Source: Bacteroidales bacterium
GTDB taxonomy: Bacteria > Bacteroidota > Bacteroidia > Bacteroidales > P3
Length of the DNA: 42,903 nt
Direction of reading: 5' to 3'
NCBI GenBank assembly: GCA_017469625.1
Contig: JAFUGA010000056.1
Coordinates: forward strand, 1-42,903
Shown in pieces: positions 1 to 7,944 of this stretch. Under the pieces are notes generated by a model. That model ran no database searches, had not been told where the DNA came from, and worked only from the letters and a program-made list of their open reading frames with translations. The first letter of the stretch is position 1. The number at the start of each line of letters is the position of its first letter. Both the position numbers and the translations under genes were made by a program.

Positions 1-92
1 CAAATACAACTTGTAAGTAATATTGCTTTAGAACTTAATGTTTAACGATAAAGAATTTTAAAGTTTTGAAATCTTAAACCCTATAATCCCTA

Positions 93-175
93 AGTGCGTT
101 CAGCATATTTGCCTCCACGTGCTACGTGGTGCGTAAAGCATATTCGTTCCCACCTACAAGGTGGTGCTATCTGCT
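93..175 (-). repeat. Multi-hairpin dispersed element, copy 1 (downstream of hpf)
   Basis: This is a short element with two perfect 6-bp hairpins with 3-nt loops: CCACGT-GCT-ACGTGG at 115-129 and CCACCT-ACA-AGGTGG at 150-164. They are joined by a conserved 20-nt linker. A second, inverted copy lies at 7355-7452. Read in the direction of hpf transcription, the element begins inside the last codons and stop of hpf, then gives the CCACCT hairpin, the linker and the CCACGT hairpin. It resembles a REP or MITE-like repeat and could act as a 3'-end or terminator structure for hpf. No transposase for it is seen nearby. Confidence 0.75.
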
Positions 176-457
176 ATCCTTTAATTTTTCTATTTGAGGT
201 TTTAAAGCATCTATTGCGGATAGGACAGCGTTTTCAAACGTGTTGTCTTTTTTTGAAGCGAATAGGTCGTTGCCTCTGATTACTAAACGAATGTCGGCTA
301 CTTTGTTCATTACAGTTTCAGGTGTTTCTACTTTCAAAGTAACTTCAGCCTCAATAGCATTTGGCAGATGACGGTCAAGTTTTGAAACTTTTTCTTCTAC
401 AAACTTTAAAAGTTTTTCATCTGCTTTGAATTTTACTGCGTTAATTTTTACGTTCAT
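167..457 (-). CDS. hpf: Ribosome hibernation-promoting factor, HPF/RaiA family
   Basis: The 96-residue protein is of the short HPF type, which binds the 30S subunit near the decoding centre in stationary phase and helps silence ribosomes. It shows the family layout, with an N-terminal strand (VKINAVKFKADEKL), a helix (FVEEKVSKLDRHL) and a segment like that of other RaiA proteins (LFASKKDNTFENAV). It lies 21 bp after the xer gene on the same strand and is probably co-transcribed with it. A perfect AGGAGG lies 7 nt before the ATG (465-470), which fixes the start and is unusual for this phylum. The last codons and stop fall in the border of a hairpin repeat. Confidence 0.9.
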   Translation of the reverse strand: MNVKINAVKFKADEKLLKFVEEKVSKLDRHLPNAIEAEVTLKVETPETVMNKVADIRLVIRGNDLFASKKDNTFENAVLSAIDALKPQIEKLKDSR

Positions 458-464
458 AATATAA

Positions 465-470
465 CCTCCT
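465..470 (-). promoter_or_regulatory. Full Shine-Dalgarno (AGGAGG) of hpf
   Basis: AGGAGG on the minus strand lies 7 nt upstream of the hpf ATG. Most genes here have only A-rich leaders with no such motif. In Bacteroidetes ribosomes the anti-Shine-Dalgarno is known to be sequestered, in part by bS21, so a full motif on a ribosome-silencing gene may have regulatory meaning. That last step is inference. Confidence 0.75.
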
Positions 471-478
471 ATAAATTT

Positions 479-1378
479 TTATTTGTTAATACTCTTAAAA
501 GAGTTTTTATATTCCTTTTTCAACTGTTCTATGGTCGTGTGAGTATAAACTTCTGTTGCCGAAAGTGAGGTATGACCCAAAAGATTCTTTACATTGTTTA
601 TCTCGGCCCCATTGTTTAACAGATGAGTAGCACAAGTATGACGAAAAACATGAGGAGATTTTTCTCCTACGTTGATGTTTTCCAACCTTTTATGTACAAG
701 ATAATACAACTTGTATTCACTCAAAACCTTGTTTTTTTCATCTACTATTAAGAACTCGTTGTTTAAATTTAAACGTTGTTTTATGCCAATATATTTTATA
801 AAATGTTCAATAATTTTTTCACCCAAAGGAATTATCCTTTCTTTTTTACCCTTGCCGAAGACCTTTATCTGTTTGGCTTGCAGGTTGAAATCGCTGTTTT
901 TTAGGCTCAAAAGTTCTGAACGTCTTATACCTGTACAGTAGAGAATTTCTATTATAAAATAGTTTCTGAAACTTATAAAATCATCTTCATTTGGAACCTC
1001 TTCCAAAAGTTGTTGCATATCCTCTTCAAATACTTGAGATATTTTTCTTTTGGCTACCTTTGGGGCAATGATTTTAGCCATAGGGTTGCCTGTTTGAGAG
1101 AATATTTCTGGGTATTTTAGGGAGAGAAATCTGTAATAAGAACGCAAGGTGGCTATCTTCCTATTTATAGAACGTGAGGAGATATTATCGTGTTTTAGTT
1201 GCATAAGCCATAGACGTATATCTTTAGATGAGGGTTCTTCATCGGGGAGTAATTCCTGTGCATTTACATCTTTAATAAAAGATATAAACTGCTGTAAATC
1301 TATCCTATAAGAACGTATAGTATAGTCTGAATAGTTTCTTTCCTTTTTTATGTATTCCAAAAATTCCTCTGTTTTCAT
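479..1378 (-). CDS. Tyrosine recombinase, XerC/XerD family
   Basis: The 299-residue protein is a site-specific tyrosine recombinase, probably for chromosome dimer resolution. Residues 1-90 form the SAM-like N-terminal core-binding domain (phage integrase N domain). The catalytic domain carries Arg152 (CTGIRRSEL), a lysine in the GKGKKERIIP hairpin near 175-180, His243 and Arg246 (HVFRH), His269 (LLGHT) and the Tyr278 nucleophile (EVYTH). Its length is typical of XerC/D. The gene lies between rpsU and hpf, an order I recall from other Bacteroidales. The promoter TACCTTTG ends only 5 nt before the ATG, so the mRNA should be leaderless or nearly so. Whether it is the XerC or the XerD ortholog cannot be told from the sequence alone. 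Confidence 0.9.
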   Translation of the reverse strand: MKTEEFLEYIKKERNYSDYTIRSYRIDLQQFISFIKDVNAQELLPDEEPSSKDIRLWLMQLKHDNISSRSINRKIATLRSYYRFLSLKYPEIFSQTGNPMAKIIAPKVAKRKISQVFEEDMQQLLEEVPNEDDFISFRNYFIIEILYCTGIRRSELLSLKNSDFNLQAKQIKVFGKGKKERIIPLGEKIIEHFIKYIGIKQRLNLNNEFLIVDEKNKVLSEYKLYYLVHKRLENINVGEKSPHVFRHTCATHLLNNGAEINNVKNLLGHTSLSATEVYTHTTIEQLKKEYKNSFKSINK

Positions 1379-1383
1379 GGAAA

Positions 1384-1412
1384 CAAAGGTACAAAAAAAA
1401 ACTCACTTCAAA
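1384..1412 (-). promoter_or_regulatory. Promoter of xer recombinase, inside rpsU terminator
   Basis: On the minus strand TTTG (1412-1409) is followed after 17 bp by TACCTTTG (1391-1384). The spacer is mostly the arm and T-run of the upstream rpsU terminator. The ATG begins at 1378, about where transcription should start. Confidence 0.65.
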
Positions 1413-1432
1413 TAAATTTCAGTGAGTTTTTT
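1396..1432 (-). terminator. rpsU terminator, potentially bidirectional
   Basis: AAACTCACT at 1399-1407 pairs with AGTGAGTTT at 1421-1429 around a 13-nt loop. A T-run follows on the minus strand, and another on the plus strand. It ends the rpsU transcript just ahead of xer. Confidence 0.8.
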
Positions 1433-1444
1433 CTTTCTTATGAA

Positions 1445-1642
1445 TTATTTATCCATTTCCATTTGTCTAAGATGTTGAACATATATGGCTTTCAACTTCT
1501 TTTCTCTGGCAATAACAGAAGGTTTTGTAAATTGTTTTCTTGAACGTAATTCTCTTACAACACCGGTTTTTTCAAATTTTCTTTTAAGTTTTTTCAACGC
1601 TTTTTCGATGTTTTCACCTTCTTTAATAGGGACAATAATCAT
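1445..1642 (-). CDS. rpsU: 30S ribosomal protein bS21
   Basis: The 65-residue basic protein matches bS21, with MIIVPIKEGENIEKALKKLKRKFEKTGVV split over the usual N-terminal helix, then RELRSRKQFTKPS and a lysine-rich tail. It belongs to the small subunit near the 3' end of 16S rRNA. It has its own strong promoter (TTTG-N19-TAATTTTG) and a terminator. An AGAGGT at 1651-1656 lies 8 nt before the ATG. In Bacteroidetes bS21 helps hide the anti-Shine-Dalgarno, and rpsU is among the genes reported to keep a Shine-Dalgarno, so self-regulation is possible here. Confidence 0.95.
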   Translation of the reverse strand: MIIVPIKEGENIEKALKKLKRKFEKTGVVRELRSRKQFTKPSVIAREKKLKAIYVQHLRQMEMDK

Positions 1643-1696
1643 AATTCTATACCTCTTTCTTTTTTAGTTTATAAATTTATTTAACTTTACAAGGTG

Positions 1697-1727
1697 CAAA
1701 ATTACATCTTTTTATTTTTCTGACAAA
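1697..1727 (-). promoter_or_regulatory. rpsU promoter
   Basis: Minus-strand TTTG (1727-1724), a 19-bp spacer, then TAATTTTG (1704-1697) match the Bacteroidota consensus. The site lies 55 bp upstream of the rpsU start. Confidence 0.8.
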
Positions 1728-1756
1728 ACTTTTTCAAATATTTATTGCAAAGAGTT

Positions 1757-2557
1757 TTAACTTTTTCTTATTATCCAAACATCTTGCTGAGATTTTCTTT
1801 TGGCTTTTTCGTGCAGTACTATCTCGTTGCCAATGAACATTTGTCTAACAAATTTTTCTGGTTGAAATGCTGCAAAAGTACGATGACCTTCTTTGTTGCT
1901 ATCTCTTACTACCAATTTTCCTGCATCATATAACTGTAGTTCTTTCTTTAACAACTTGTCTTTGAAAGCATCTCCGTGCAGGGTTAAGAATATGATTCCT
2001 CCTTTTTTCAAAACCCTTAACAGTTCTTGACTCCACGCAAAATGATTTTCTTCGGATAGATGAGTAAAGACAGAGATAGCATAGATAATATCAAAACTTT
2101 CTTCTTTGAAAGGCAAAGGTGGTGTAAGATTGTTTTTGTAAAATTTTACGTTTTGAATATGTTGTTTGTTCCAATCTATATATTTTTCATTGTAATCTGC
2201 TCCGTAAATATCAAAGTCGGGCATCAACTCTGGCATATTTCTTATTACTCTACCAGGACCGCAACCCCAATCCAATATAGTTTTTTTTTTATTTTCTTCT
2301 GCCATTATATTATTAACAGTTAGATATTTAGCAAAATAATCTCTAAGCCATAGGGCTGTATCTTTGCCGTCTTTTAGATATTTATCGTAATCCAATTGAT
2401 AGGTTTCATAAATAAAATACGATGGAGGTAGATTTTCTGTTCTATGATTGTGTTTTGATTTTATGTAATGCAAACCATACCTTAAAAAATCAACACTCTT
2501 CATTAAGTGAAACTTCCTTAAAATACCAATAAACCACTTTTTCATCGCTTTATTCAT
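1757..2557 (-). CDS. Class I SAM-dependent methyltransferase
   Basis: The 266-residue protein has a Rossmann-type methyltransferase core. Motif I is ILDWGCGPGRVIRNM (about residues 93-107), followed by an acidic loop (YGADYNEKYIDW), motif IV (FDIIYAISVFTHLSEE) and the LLRVLKKGGIIFLTLHG strand. The fold is that of Methyltransf_11/25 proteins, whose substrates vary widely, so none is assigned. The N-terminal 60 residues are basic and family-specific. The start overlaps the end of the upstream thioesterase by 4 nt (ATGA type), so the two are translationally coupled and probably part of one pathway. Confidence 0.85.
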   Translation of the reverse strand: MNKAMKKWFIGILRKFHLMKSVDFLRYGLHYIKSKHNHRTENLPPSYFIYETYQLDYDKYLKDGKDTALWLRDYFAKYLTVNNIMAEENKKKTILDWGCGPGRVIRNMPELMPDFDIYGADYNEKYIDWNKQHIQNVKFYKNNLTPPLPFKEESFDIIYAISVFTHLSEENHFAWSQELLRVLKKGGIIFLTLHGDAFKDKLLKKELQLYDAGKLVVRDSNKEGHRTFAAFQPEKFVRQMFIGNEIVLHEKAKRKSQQDVWIIRKS

Positions 2558-2979
2558 CGTAATTGTTTTTCAAATATTTCTTGTAACCAGATGGGACAAC
2601 GCATAGGTTTGCGAGATTGTTTATCCACAAAACAAAGCTCATTCCAGCCTTCGCAAAGAAGAGATATTTTTTCACCCTCTGCTTTTCTAAGTATTTCGTA
2701 ATCAAAATGTATCCTTGTAGTAGGTACTTGTTTTACGGTTGTTCTTATTATTATGACATCATCATAAAGGGCTGGAGTGTGGTAGTGTGCATACTGTTGT
2801 ATAAGTGGCATCATCACGCCTTTTTCTTCTACATCTTTGTAAGTAATAGAAAGACTACGCATGGTTTCTTCTCTACCTATCTCAAAGAAACGAAAATAGT
2901 TGCTATTATGAACATAACCCATTTGGTCGGTTTCATAATACTTCACTCTGTGAAAAAAATCAAAGGATATTTTTTCCAT
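2554..2979 (-). CDS. Acyl-CoA thioesterase, YbgC/4-hydroxybenzoyl-CoA hot-dog family
   Basis: The 141-residue protein has a single hot-dog fold. The N-terminal signature RVKYYETDQMGYVHNSNYFR and following FFEIGREE match YbgC-like thioesterases, with the conserved Asp in YETDQMG and the His-Asn pair after it. Length is typical. The likely reaction is hydrolysis of an acyl-CoA or acyl-ACP in the cytosol; the true substrate is not visible. It heads a two-gene unit with the overlapping methyltransferase and lies 80 bp downstream of rpmB, separated by a terminator. No clear promoter motif was found for it. Confidence 0.85.
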   Translation of the reverse strand: MEKISFDFFHRVKYYETDQMGYVHNSNYFRFFEIGREETMRSLSITYKDVEEKGVMMPLIQQYAHYHTPALYDDVIIIRTTVKQVPTTRIHFDYEILRKAEGEKISLLCEGWNELCFVDKQSRKPMRCPIWLQEIFEKQLR

Positions 2980-3004
2980 ATTCTACATTTTTATAATAAA
3001 AAAA

Positions 3005-3036
3005 CTGTCAATAGACTTTGCTATGACAGCTTTTTC
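3005..3036 (-). terminator. rpmB terminator, possibly bidirectional
   Basis: CTGTCA at 3005-3010 and TGACAG at 3024-3029, with extra pairing inside, form a hairpin. T-runs follow on both strands. It separates rpmB from the thioesterase gene. Confidence 0.65.
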
Positions 3037-3060
3037 TCTTTATGTAATACAACTGAAAGA

Positions 3061-3300
3061 TTAGTATTTGATATAACCTTTTGCAATTGCATTGTCCAAA
3101 CAAGCAATGATACCTTTTTTGTTTATAGTTCTCATTCCTTTAGCACTAACTTTCAAAGTTACCCAAGCATCTTCTTCTGCTACATAAAATTTCTTAGTCT
3201 GAAGGTTTGGATAAAATCTTCTTTTTGTTTTGATGTTTGAGTGAGAAACGTGGTTTCCATTCATCGCTTTCTTGCCTGTAATTTCACAAATTCTTGACAT
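3061..3300 (-). CDS. rpmB: 50S ribosomal protein bL28
   Basis: The 79-residue basic protein has the bL28 start [22 protein letters not shown], here read as two parts ([11 protein letters not shown] and [11 protein letters not shown]), then [15 protein letters not shown] and the C-terminal [18 protein letters not shown] segment. It is a large-subunit protein. It stands alone here, with its own promoter at 3358-3388 and a terminator, rather than in the rpmB-rpmG pair common elsewhere. The ATG is the only sensible start. Confidence 0.95.
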   Translation of the reverse strand: MSRICEITGKKAMNGNHVSHSNIKTKRRFYPNLQTKKFYVAEEDAWVTLKVSAKGMRTINKKGIIACLDNAIAKGYIKY

Positions 3301-3357
3301 TGTATTCTATCTTTTATTGTTATTATCTTATAATTACTTTACCCAATTTTGAAGTTG

Positions 3358-3388
3358 CAAATTTACAATCTTTTATTTTATTGACAAA
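3358..3388 (-). promoter_or_regulatory. rpmB promoter
   Basis: Minus-strand TTTG (3388-3385), 19 bp, then TAAATTTG (3365-3358), about 58 bp upstream of the start codon. Confidence 0.75.
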
Positions 3389-3453
3389 ATATTTTTACAA
3401 AAATCTTCTTTCTATGTGTTATCTTCTGTGCTTTTCCTCTAAGAAATAATAAA

Positions 3454-3485
3454 GAACGAGCAAGAATTTCCTACTCGTTCAAAAA
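3454..3485 (-). terminator. eno terminator
   Basis: GAACGAG at 3454-3460 pairs with CTCGTTC at 3474-3480. It lies 36 bp after the eno stop, with T-rich sequence following on the minus strand. Confidence 0.7.
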
Positions 3486-3515
3486 ATACAATGAATTAAA
3501 AACACAGAGGTGTAA

Positions 3516-4820
<1,305 letters not shown>

Positions 4821-4861
4821 TTAAAAAAGATTATTTACAATATATAAATATTTTTAGGTTG

Positions 4862-4895
4862 CAAAGATAGTAAAAAAAATGAATATTTGTACAAA
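4862..4895 (-). promoter_or_regulatory. eno promoter with overlapping palindrome
   Basis: Minus-strand TATCTTTG (4869-4862) has a TTTG 22 bp upstream (4895-4892). That TTTG is half of the perfect palindrome ATTTGTACAAAT at 4885-4896, which sits between the divergent eno and GH3 genes and could be an operator. Confidence 0.55.
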
Positions 4896-4900
4896 TTTAT

Positions 4901-4908
4901 TATCTTTG
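4901..4908 (+). promoter_or_regulatory. -7 box of the GH3 gene
   Basis: TATCTTTG on the plus strand lies 50 bp before the GH3 ATG. No good -33 element is found at the usual distance. The box rules out the earlier in-frame TTG at 4887 as the start. Confidence 0.5.
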
Positions 4909-4958
4909 CAAAAACAAATAAGAAAGAAAGCCGTAAAATAAACCAAAATATAAGAAGT

Positions 4959-7373
4959 ATGAAGAAATATTTTATCCTTTTATTTATTCTTTTATGTAGT
5001 GTTTTGTCTTATAGTCAGACGTATATAGATTACAACAAAAATGGTAAGAAAGATATATACGAAGACCCTACACAAAGCATAGAAAACAGGGTAGAAGACC
5101 TTTTAAATCAAATGACCTTTGAGGAAAAACAAGGACAACTTCTTATGGATTTAGGTTGGCAATACTACGATATAGACAATAATACTATTCATCTTTCAAC
5201 CTATGCTACCCAAAGCATAAAACAAAAACATATAGGTTCATTGTGGGGCTTTTATAGAGCAGATACTTGGAGCGGAAAGACAGTAGAGAATGCACTTACA
5301 CCATATTATCTTGCAAAAGGGGTAAATCTGCTTCAAAAGTATATGATAGACTCCACCCGATTGGGTATTCCTATTTTTATAGCCGAAGAATGTATGCACG
5401 GAATAATGCAAGCCAAAAGCATAGTTTATCCTACTGCTATTGGACAAGCATCTACATGGAATACTTCTTTAATCAAAGATATGGCAGCCACTATTCGCAA
5501 CCAATCCTTACAGCAGGGTATAAATATATGCTTTTCTCCTATAGTAGATATAGCGAAAGACCCACGTTGGAGTAGGACAGAAGAAACTTTTGGTGAAGAT
5601 ACATATCTTACAAGCCTTATGGGAGAAGCCTTTGTAGAGGGATTGGTAAATCTTCACGGCAATTACAAAAGGACAGTTCTTCCTACCTTGAAACATTTTG
5701 CAGCATACGGCATAAGTGAAGGAGGGCATAATGCAGGTACAGCACATATTGGGTTAAGAGAGTTAAACTCCGAAATCTTACCTCCTTTCAAAAAATCCAT
5801 AGAAGCAGGAGCCTCCCTTGTGATGACAGCATACAATGATATAGACGGCGTACCTTGTAGTATGAACTCTTATTTGTTGCAAGAGATTTTAAGGAAAAGG
5901 TGGCATTTTGATGGTATAGTCCTTAGCGATTTGCATTCTATAAGTGGTCTTATTTCTCATGGTGTGGCTGAAAATCTTTCTCAGGCTACTGAAAAAAGTA
6001 TTAAAGCAGGTGTAGATATAGATTTAAGTGCTACAGATTTTTACAACAATCTTTCAAATATAGATACCACTATTCTTAACGGTGCAGTAAGAAGAGTACT
6101 CTATCAAAAATTTTCCTGTGGTCTTTTTGACTATCCTTTTGTTGATGAGAACGAAACAGATAATACGAACACCATAGAATCAAACGTTTCTTCCTCTCAA
6201 AAAGATAGGCTTTCTATGGCTTTAGATGTTGCGAAAGAGTCTTTAGTCTTATTGGAAAACAAAGAAAATATACTTCCACTTTCAAAGGATAAGAAAATGA
6301 AGATAGCCCTTATAGGACCTAATGCAGATAATGTTTATAATCAATTAGGGGATTATACAGGCGAACAGACAAAAGCAGAGGTTACTACTATAAAAGATGC
6401 TTTGAAAACATTTTCTTCAGAGAACGAAAACATAACCTTTGAATATGAAAAAGCCTGTGGTATAAAAGATACTAATACCTCTGATTTTCAAAAGGCTATA
6501 TCCATAGCAAACAGTAGTGATATAATATTTCTGTGTCTTGGAGGTTCATCGTCAAGGTATGAGAATATAGAGTATGAGAATACAGGTGCAGCAAAGGTTT
6601 CTGAAAATAGAGTATCCGACATTACAAGTGGAGAAGGGTTTGATAGAAGTTCTTTAGAGTTGGCAGGAGTGCAGAAAGAATTATTAAAAGAGTTGAAAAA
6701 GACTGCTAAACCTATCATTCTCATTCTTATAAACGGCAGACCGCTTATCTTAACGGATATAAAAGAGGATTGCGATGCTATATTAGAATGTTTTTATCCT
6801 GGTGCTATGGGTGGAGAGGCTATAGTTCAGACACTTTTTGGTAACAATAACCCATCTGCTCGTCTTCCTATCTCATTTCCACGAAGTAGCGGAGCCTTGC
6901 CTTGTTATTACAATACCCACAGAGTAGGAAACAGAAACCCTTATTTAGAACATACTGCTTTGGCTCTTTATCCTTTTGGTTATGGAAAAAGTTATACCGA
7001 ATTTTCTTATAGCAATTTTGAGATAAAACTTCTAAACAGTGGCAAAGAAGATGTGCAAGTACAAGTGGATTGTGATGTAACAAACATAGGACAATATGAT
7101 GGAAATGAGGTTGTTCAAGTTTATGTTCGCAAACTTTATTCAGATTATGCACAGAATGAAAAAAATCTTAGAGGTTTTGCCAAAAAGATGATACCAAAAG
7201 GAAAGACAACCCATTTTACAATAAACATAGATAACGATTCTTTCAGAGAATGGAATATAGATGCAACAGATAACTACCTTTCCTTTGGTACTTATGAGAT
7301 AATGATATGTTCAGACTCCCAAACCATAATCTATTCCCAAACAATAAACATCTCCCACAAGGTAGCACCTTGA
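4959..7373 (+). CDS. Glycoside hydrolase family 3 (beta-glucosidase/xylosidase type)
   Basis: The 804-residue exported glycosidase cleaves beta-linked sugars. A signal peptide covers residues 1 to about 20 (MKKYFILLFILLCSVLSYSQ). The GH3 N-terminal barrel contains the PTLKHFAAYG Lys-His motif and the probable nucleophile Asp324 (GIVLSDLHS). The second alpha/beta domain (about 460-680) carries KIALIGPNAD and the GEGFDRSSLELAGVQ loop. A fibronectin-III-like domain ends the protein. The start at 4959 is chosen because the -7 box lies at 4901-4908 and a signal peptide follows directly. The last codons (HKVAP and stop) lie inside a hairpin repeat, so the extreme C-terminus may be borrowed from it. 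Specificity cannot be read from sequence. Confidence 0.93.
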   Translation: MKKYFILLFILLCSVLSYSQTYIDYNKNGKKDIYEDPTQSIENRVEDLLNQMTFEEKQGQLLMDLGWQYYDIDNNTIHLSTYATQSIKQKHIGSLWGFYRADTWSGKTVENALTPYYLAKGVNLLQKYMIDSTRLGIPIFIAEECMHGIMQAKSIVYPTAIGQASTWNTSLIKDMAATIRNQSLQQGINICFSPIVDIAKDPRWSRTEETFGEDTYLTSLMGEAFVEGLVNLHGNYKRTVLPTLKHFAAYGISEGGHNAGTAHIGLRELNSEILPPFKKSIEAGASLVMTAYNDIDGVPCSMNSYLLQEILRKRWHFDGIVLSDLHSISGLISHGVAENLSQATEKSIKAGVDIDLSATDFYNNLSNIDTTILNGAVRRVLYQKFSCGLFDYPFVDENETDNTNTIESNVSSSQKDRLSMALDVAKESLVLLENKENILPLSKDKKMKIALIGPNADNVYNQLGDYTGEQTKAEVTTIKDALKTFSSENENITFEYEKACGIKDTNTSDFQKAISIANSSDIIFLCLGGSSSRYENIEYENTGAAKVSENRVSDITSGEGFDRSSLELAGVQKELLKELKKTAKPIILILINGRPLILTDIKEDCDAILECFYPGAMGGEAIVQTLFGNNNPSARLPISFPRSSGALPCYYNTHRVGNRNPYLEHTALALYPFGYGKSYTEFSYSNFEIKLLNSGKEDVQVQVDCDVTNIGQYDGNEVVQVYVRKLYSDYAQNEKNLRGFAKKMIPKGKTTHFTINIDNDSFREWNIDATDNYLSFGTYEIMICSDSQTIIYSQTINISHKVAP

Positions 7374-7452
7374 GGCAACCACCTTGTAGGTGGGAACGAA
7401 TATGCTAAACGCACCACGTAGCACGTGGAGGCAATATTGCTATACGCACTTA
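7355..7452 (+). repeat. Multi-hairpin dispersed element, copy 2 (overlaps GH3 stop)
   Basis: This is an inverted copy of the element at 93-175. It has three perfect hairpins with 3-nt loops: CAAGGT-AGC-ACCTTG (7358-7372), CCACCT-TGT-AGGTGG (7379-7393) and CCACGT-AGC-ACGTGG (7414-7428). The first hairpin contains the last codons and overlaps the TGA stop (7371-7373) of the GH3 gene, and is absent from copy 1. Relative to its upstream gene the orientation matches copy 1. The linker between the last two hairpins differs from copy 1 at only two bases. It could serve as a terminator, an mRNA-stabilising structure or a mobile repeat. Confidence 0.75.
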
Positions 7453-7489
7453 TGGTTTTTATAGTTGAAAAAACTACCCTTAAAATCCT

Positions 7490-7657
7490 AAACCAAAATC
7501 TCACACCCCCAAAACAAAGTTCTAATTTTCTAAAACAAAAAAAGAGAATTCTAAAACTTTGTTTCGTAAAATTAAAACAAAGAGATAGAAATCTAAAACA
7601 AAGTTCTATGAAATTAAAACAAAGCTTTAGAAAATTAAAACAAAGTTTCAGTATTAG
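7490..7657 (+). repeat. 21-bp quasi-palindromic array A (7 clear units, 1 degenerate)
   Basis: Seven consecutive 21-bp units start at 7511, 7532, 7553, 7574, 7595, 7616 and 7637. Each opens with AAAAC and most continue AAAG; the unit at 7553 has TTTG instead. The second half is TAGAAAATT-like, or flipped to TAATTTTCT in the unit at 7511. A degenerate unit precedes them (7490-7510). The array lies between the convergent GH3 and pgk genes. Open frames run through it on both strands because 21 is a multiple of three, but none has a credible start. Confidence 0.85.
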
Positions 7658-7878
7658 GGTTCTTAATGATATAAAAGTTTTCAATGTTTTTTACAAAAAT
7701 TAGGTAGGAAAATAGAATACTTTGATAAATTTTTAACATCAAAATTTAACAAAACACTCTCTTAAAACAAAGTTTCACAACTAAAACCCTATATCTACCC
7801 CTTCCAAAACAGAAAAATAGGACAGTAGAAATAGACTGAACTTTTGACAAAAAGCAAACTGTTATGTTTATGCAATAA
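7658..7878. other. Non-coding gap between array A and the pgk terminator
   Basis: No gene is seen. One isolated copy of the 21-bp unit (AAAACAAAGTTTC) lies at 7764. TTTGAT and ATCAAA at 7720-7742 could pair weakly. The rest is AT-rich without recognised signals. Confidence 0.5.
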
Positions 7879-7916
7879 AAGAAAACTTTAGAGGTTTTGT
7901 TCTCTAAAGTTTTCTT
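7879..7916 (-). terminator. pgk terminator
   Basis: A 15-bp perfect stem (7879-7893 with 7902-7916, AAGAAAACTTTAGAG and its complement) has an 8-nt loop. T-rich DNA follows on the minus strand. It lies 28 bp past the pgk stop. Confidence 0.85.
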
Positions 7917-7944
7917 GTTTAATGTTGAATATGTAAAAGTGAGA

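Noticed and set aside
1-92. tRNA or tuf genes expected beside hpf in Bacteroidales
   Set aside because: No tRNA cloverleaf or coding frame is visible in these 92 bases; if present they lie beyond the left edge.
94-279. Plus-strand open frame reading LPPRATWCVKHIRSHLQGG
   Set aside because: It is the translation of the hairpin element running on into antisense hpf. It has no promoter or leader and is best explained as repeat DNA.
2617-3240. Plus-strand 207-codon open frame
   Set aside because: It is antisense to the thioesterase and rpmB genes, whose families are clear, and its composition is that of a shadow frame.
7511-7657. CRISPR array
   Set aside because: The repeats are directly adjacent with no unique spacers, and no cas gene is present.
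7331-7684. Open frames of 60-130 codons with heptad patterns (LKQSFRK, LCFNFLS) across the 21-bp arrays, also at 18553-18786 and 39597-39995
   Set aside because: They arise because the unit length is a multiple of three and lacks stops in some frames on both strands. No start with leader, no promoter, and no conserved reading direction.
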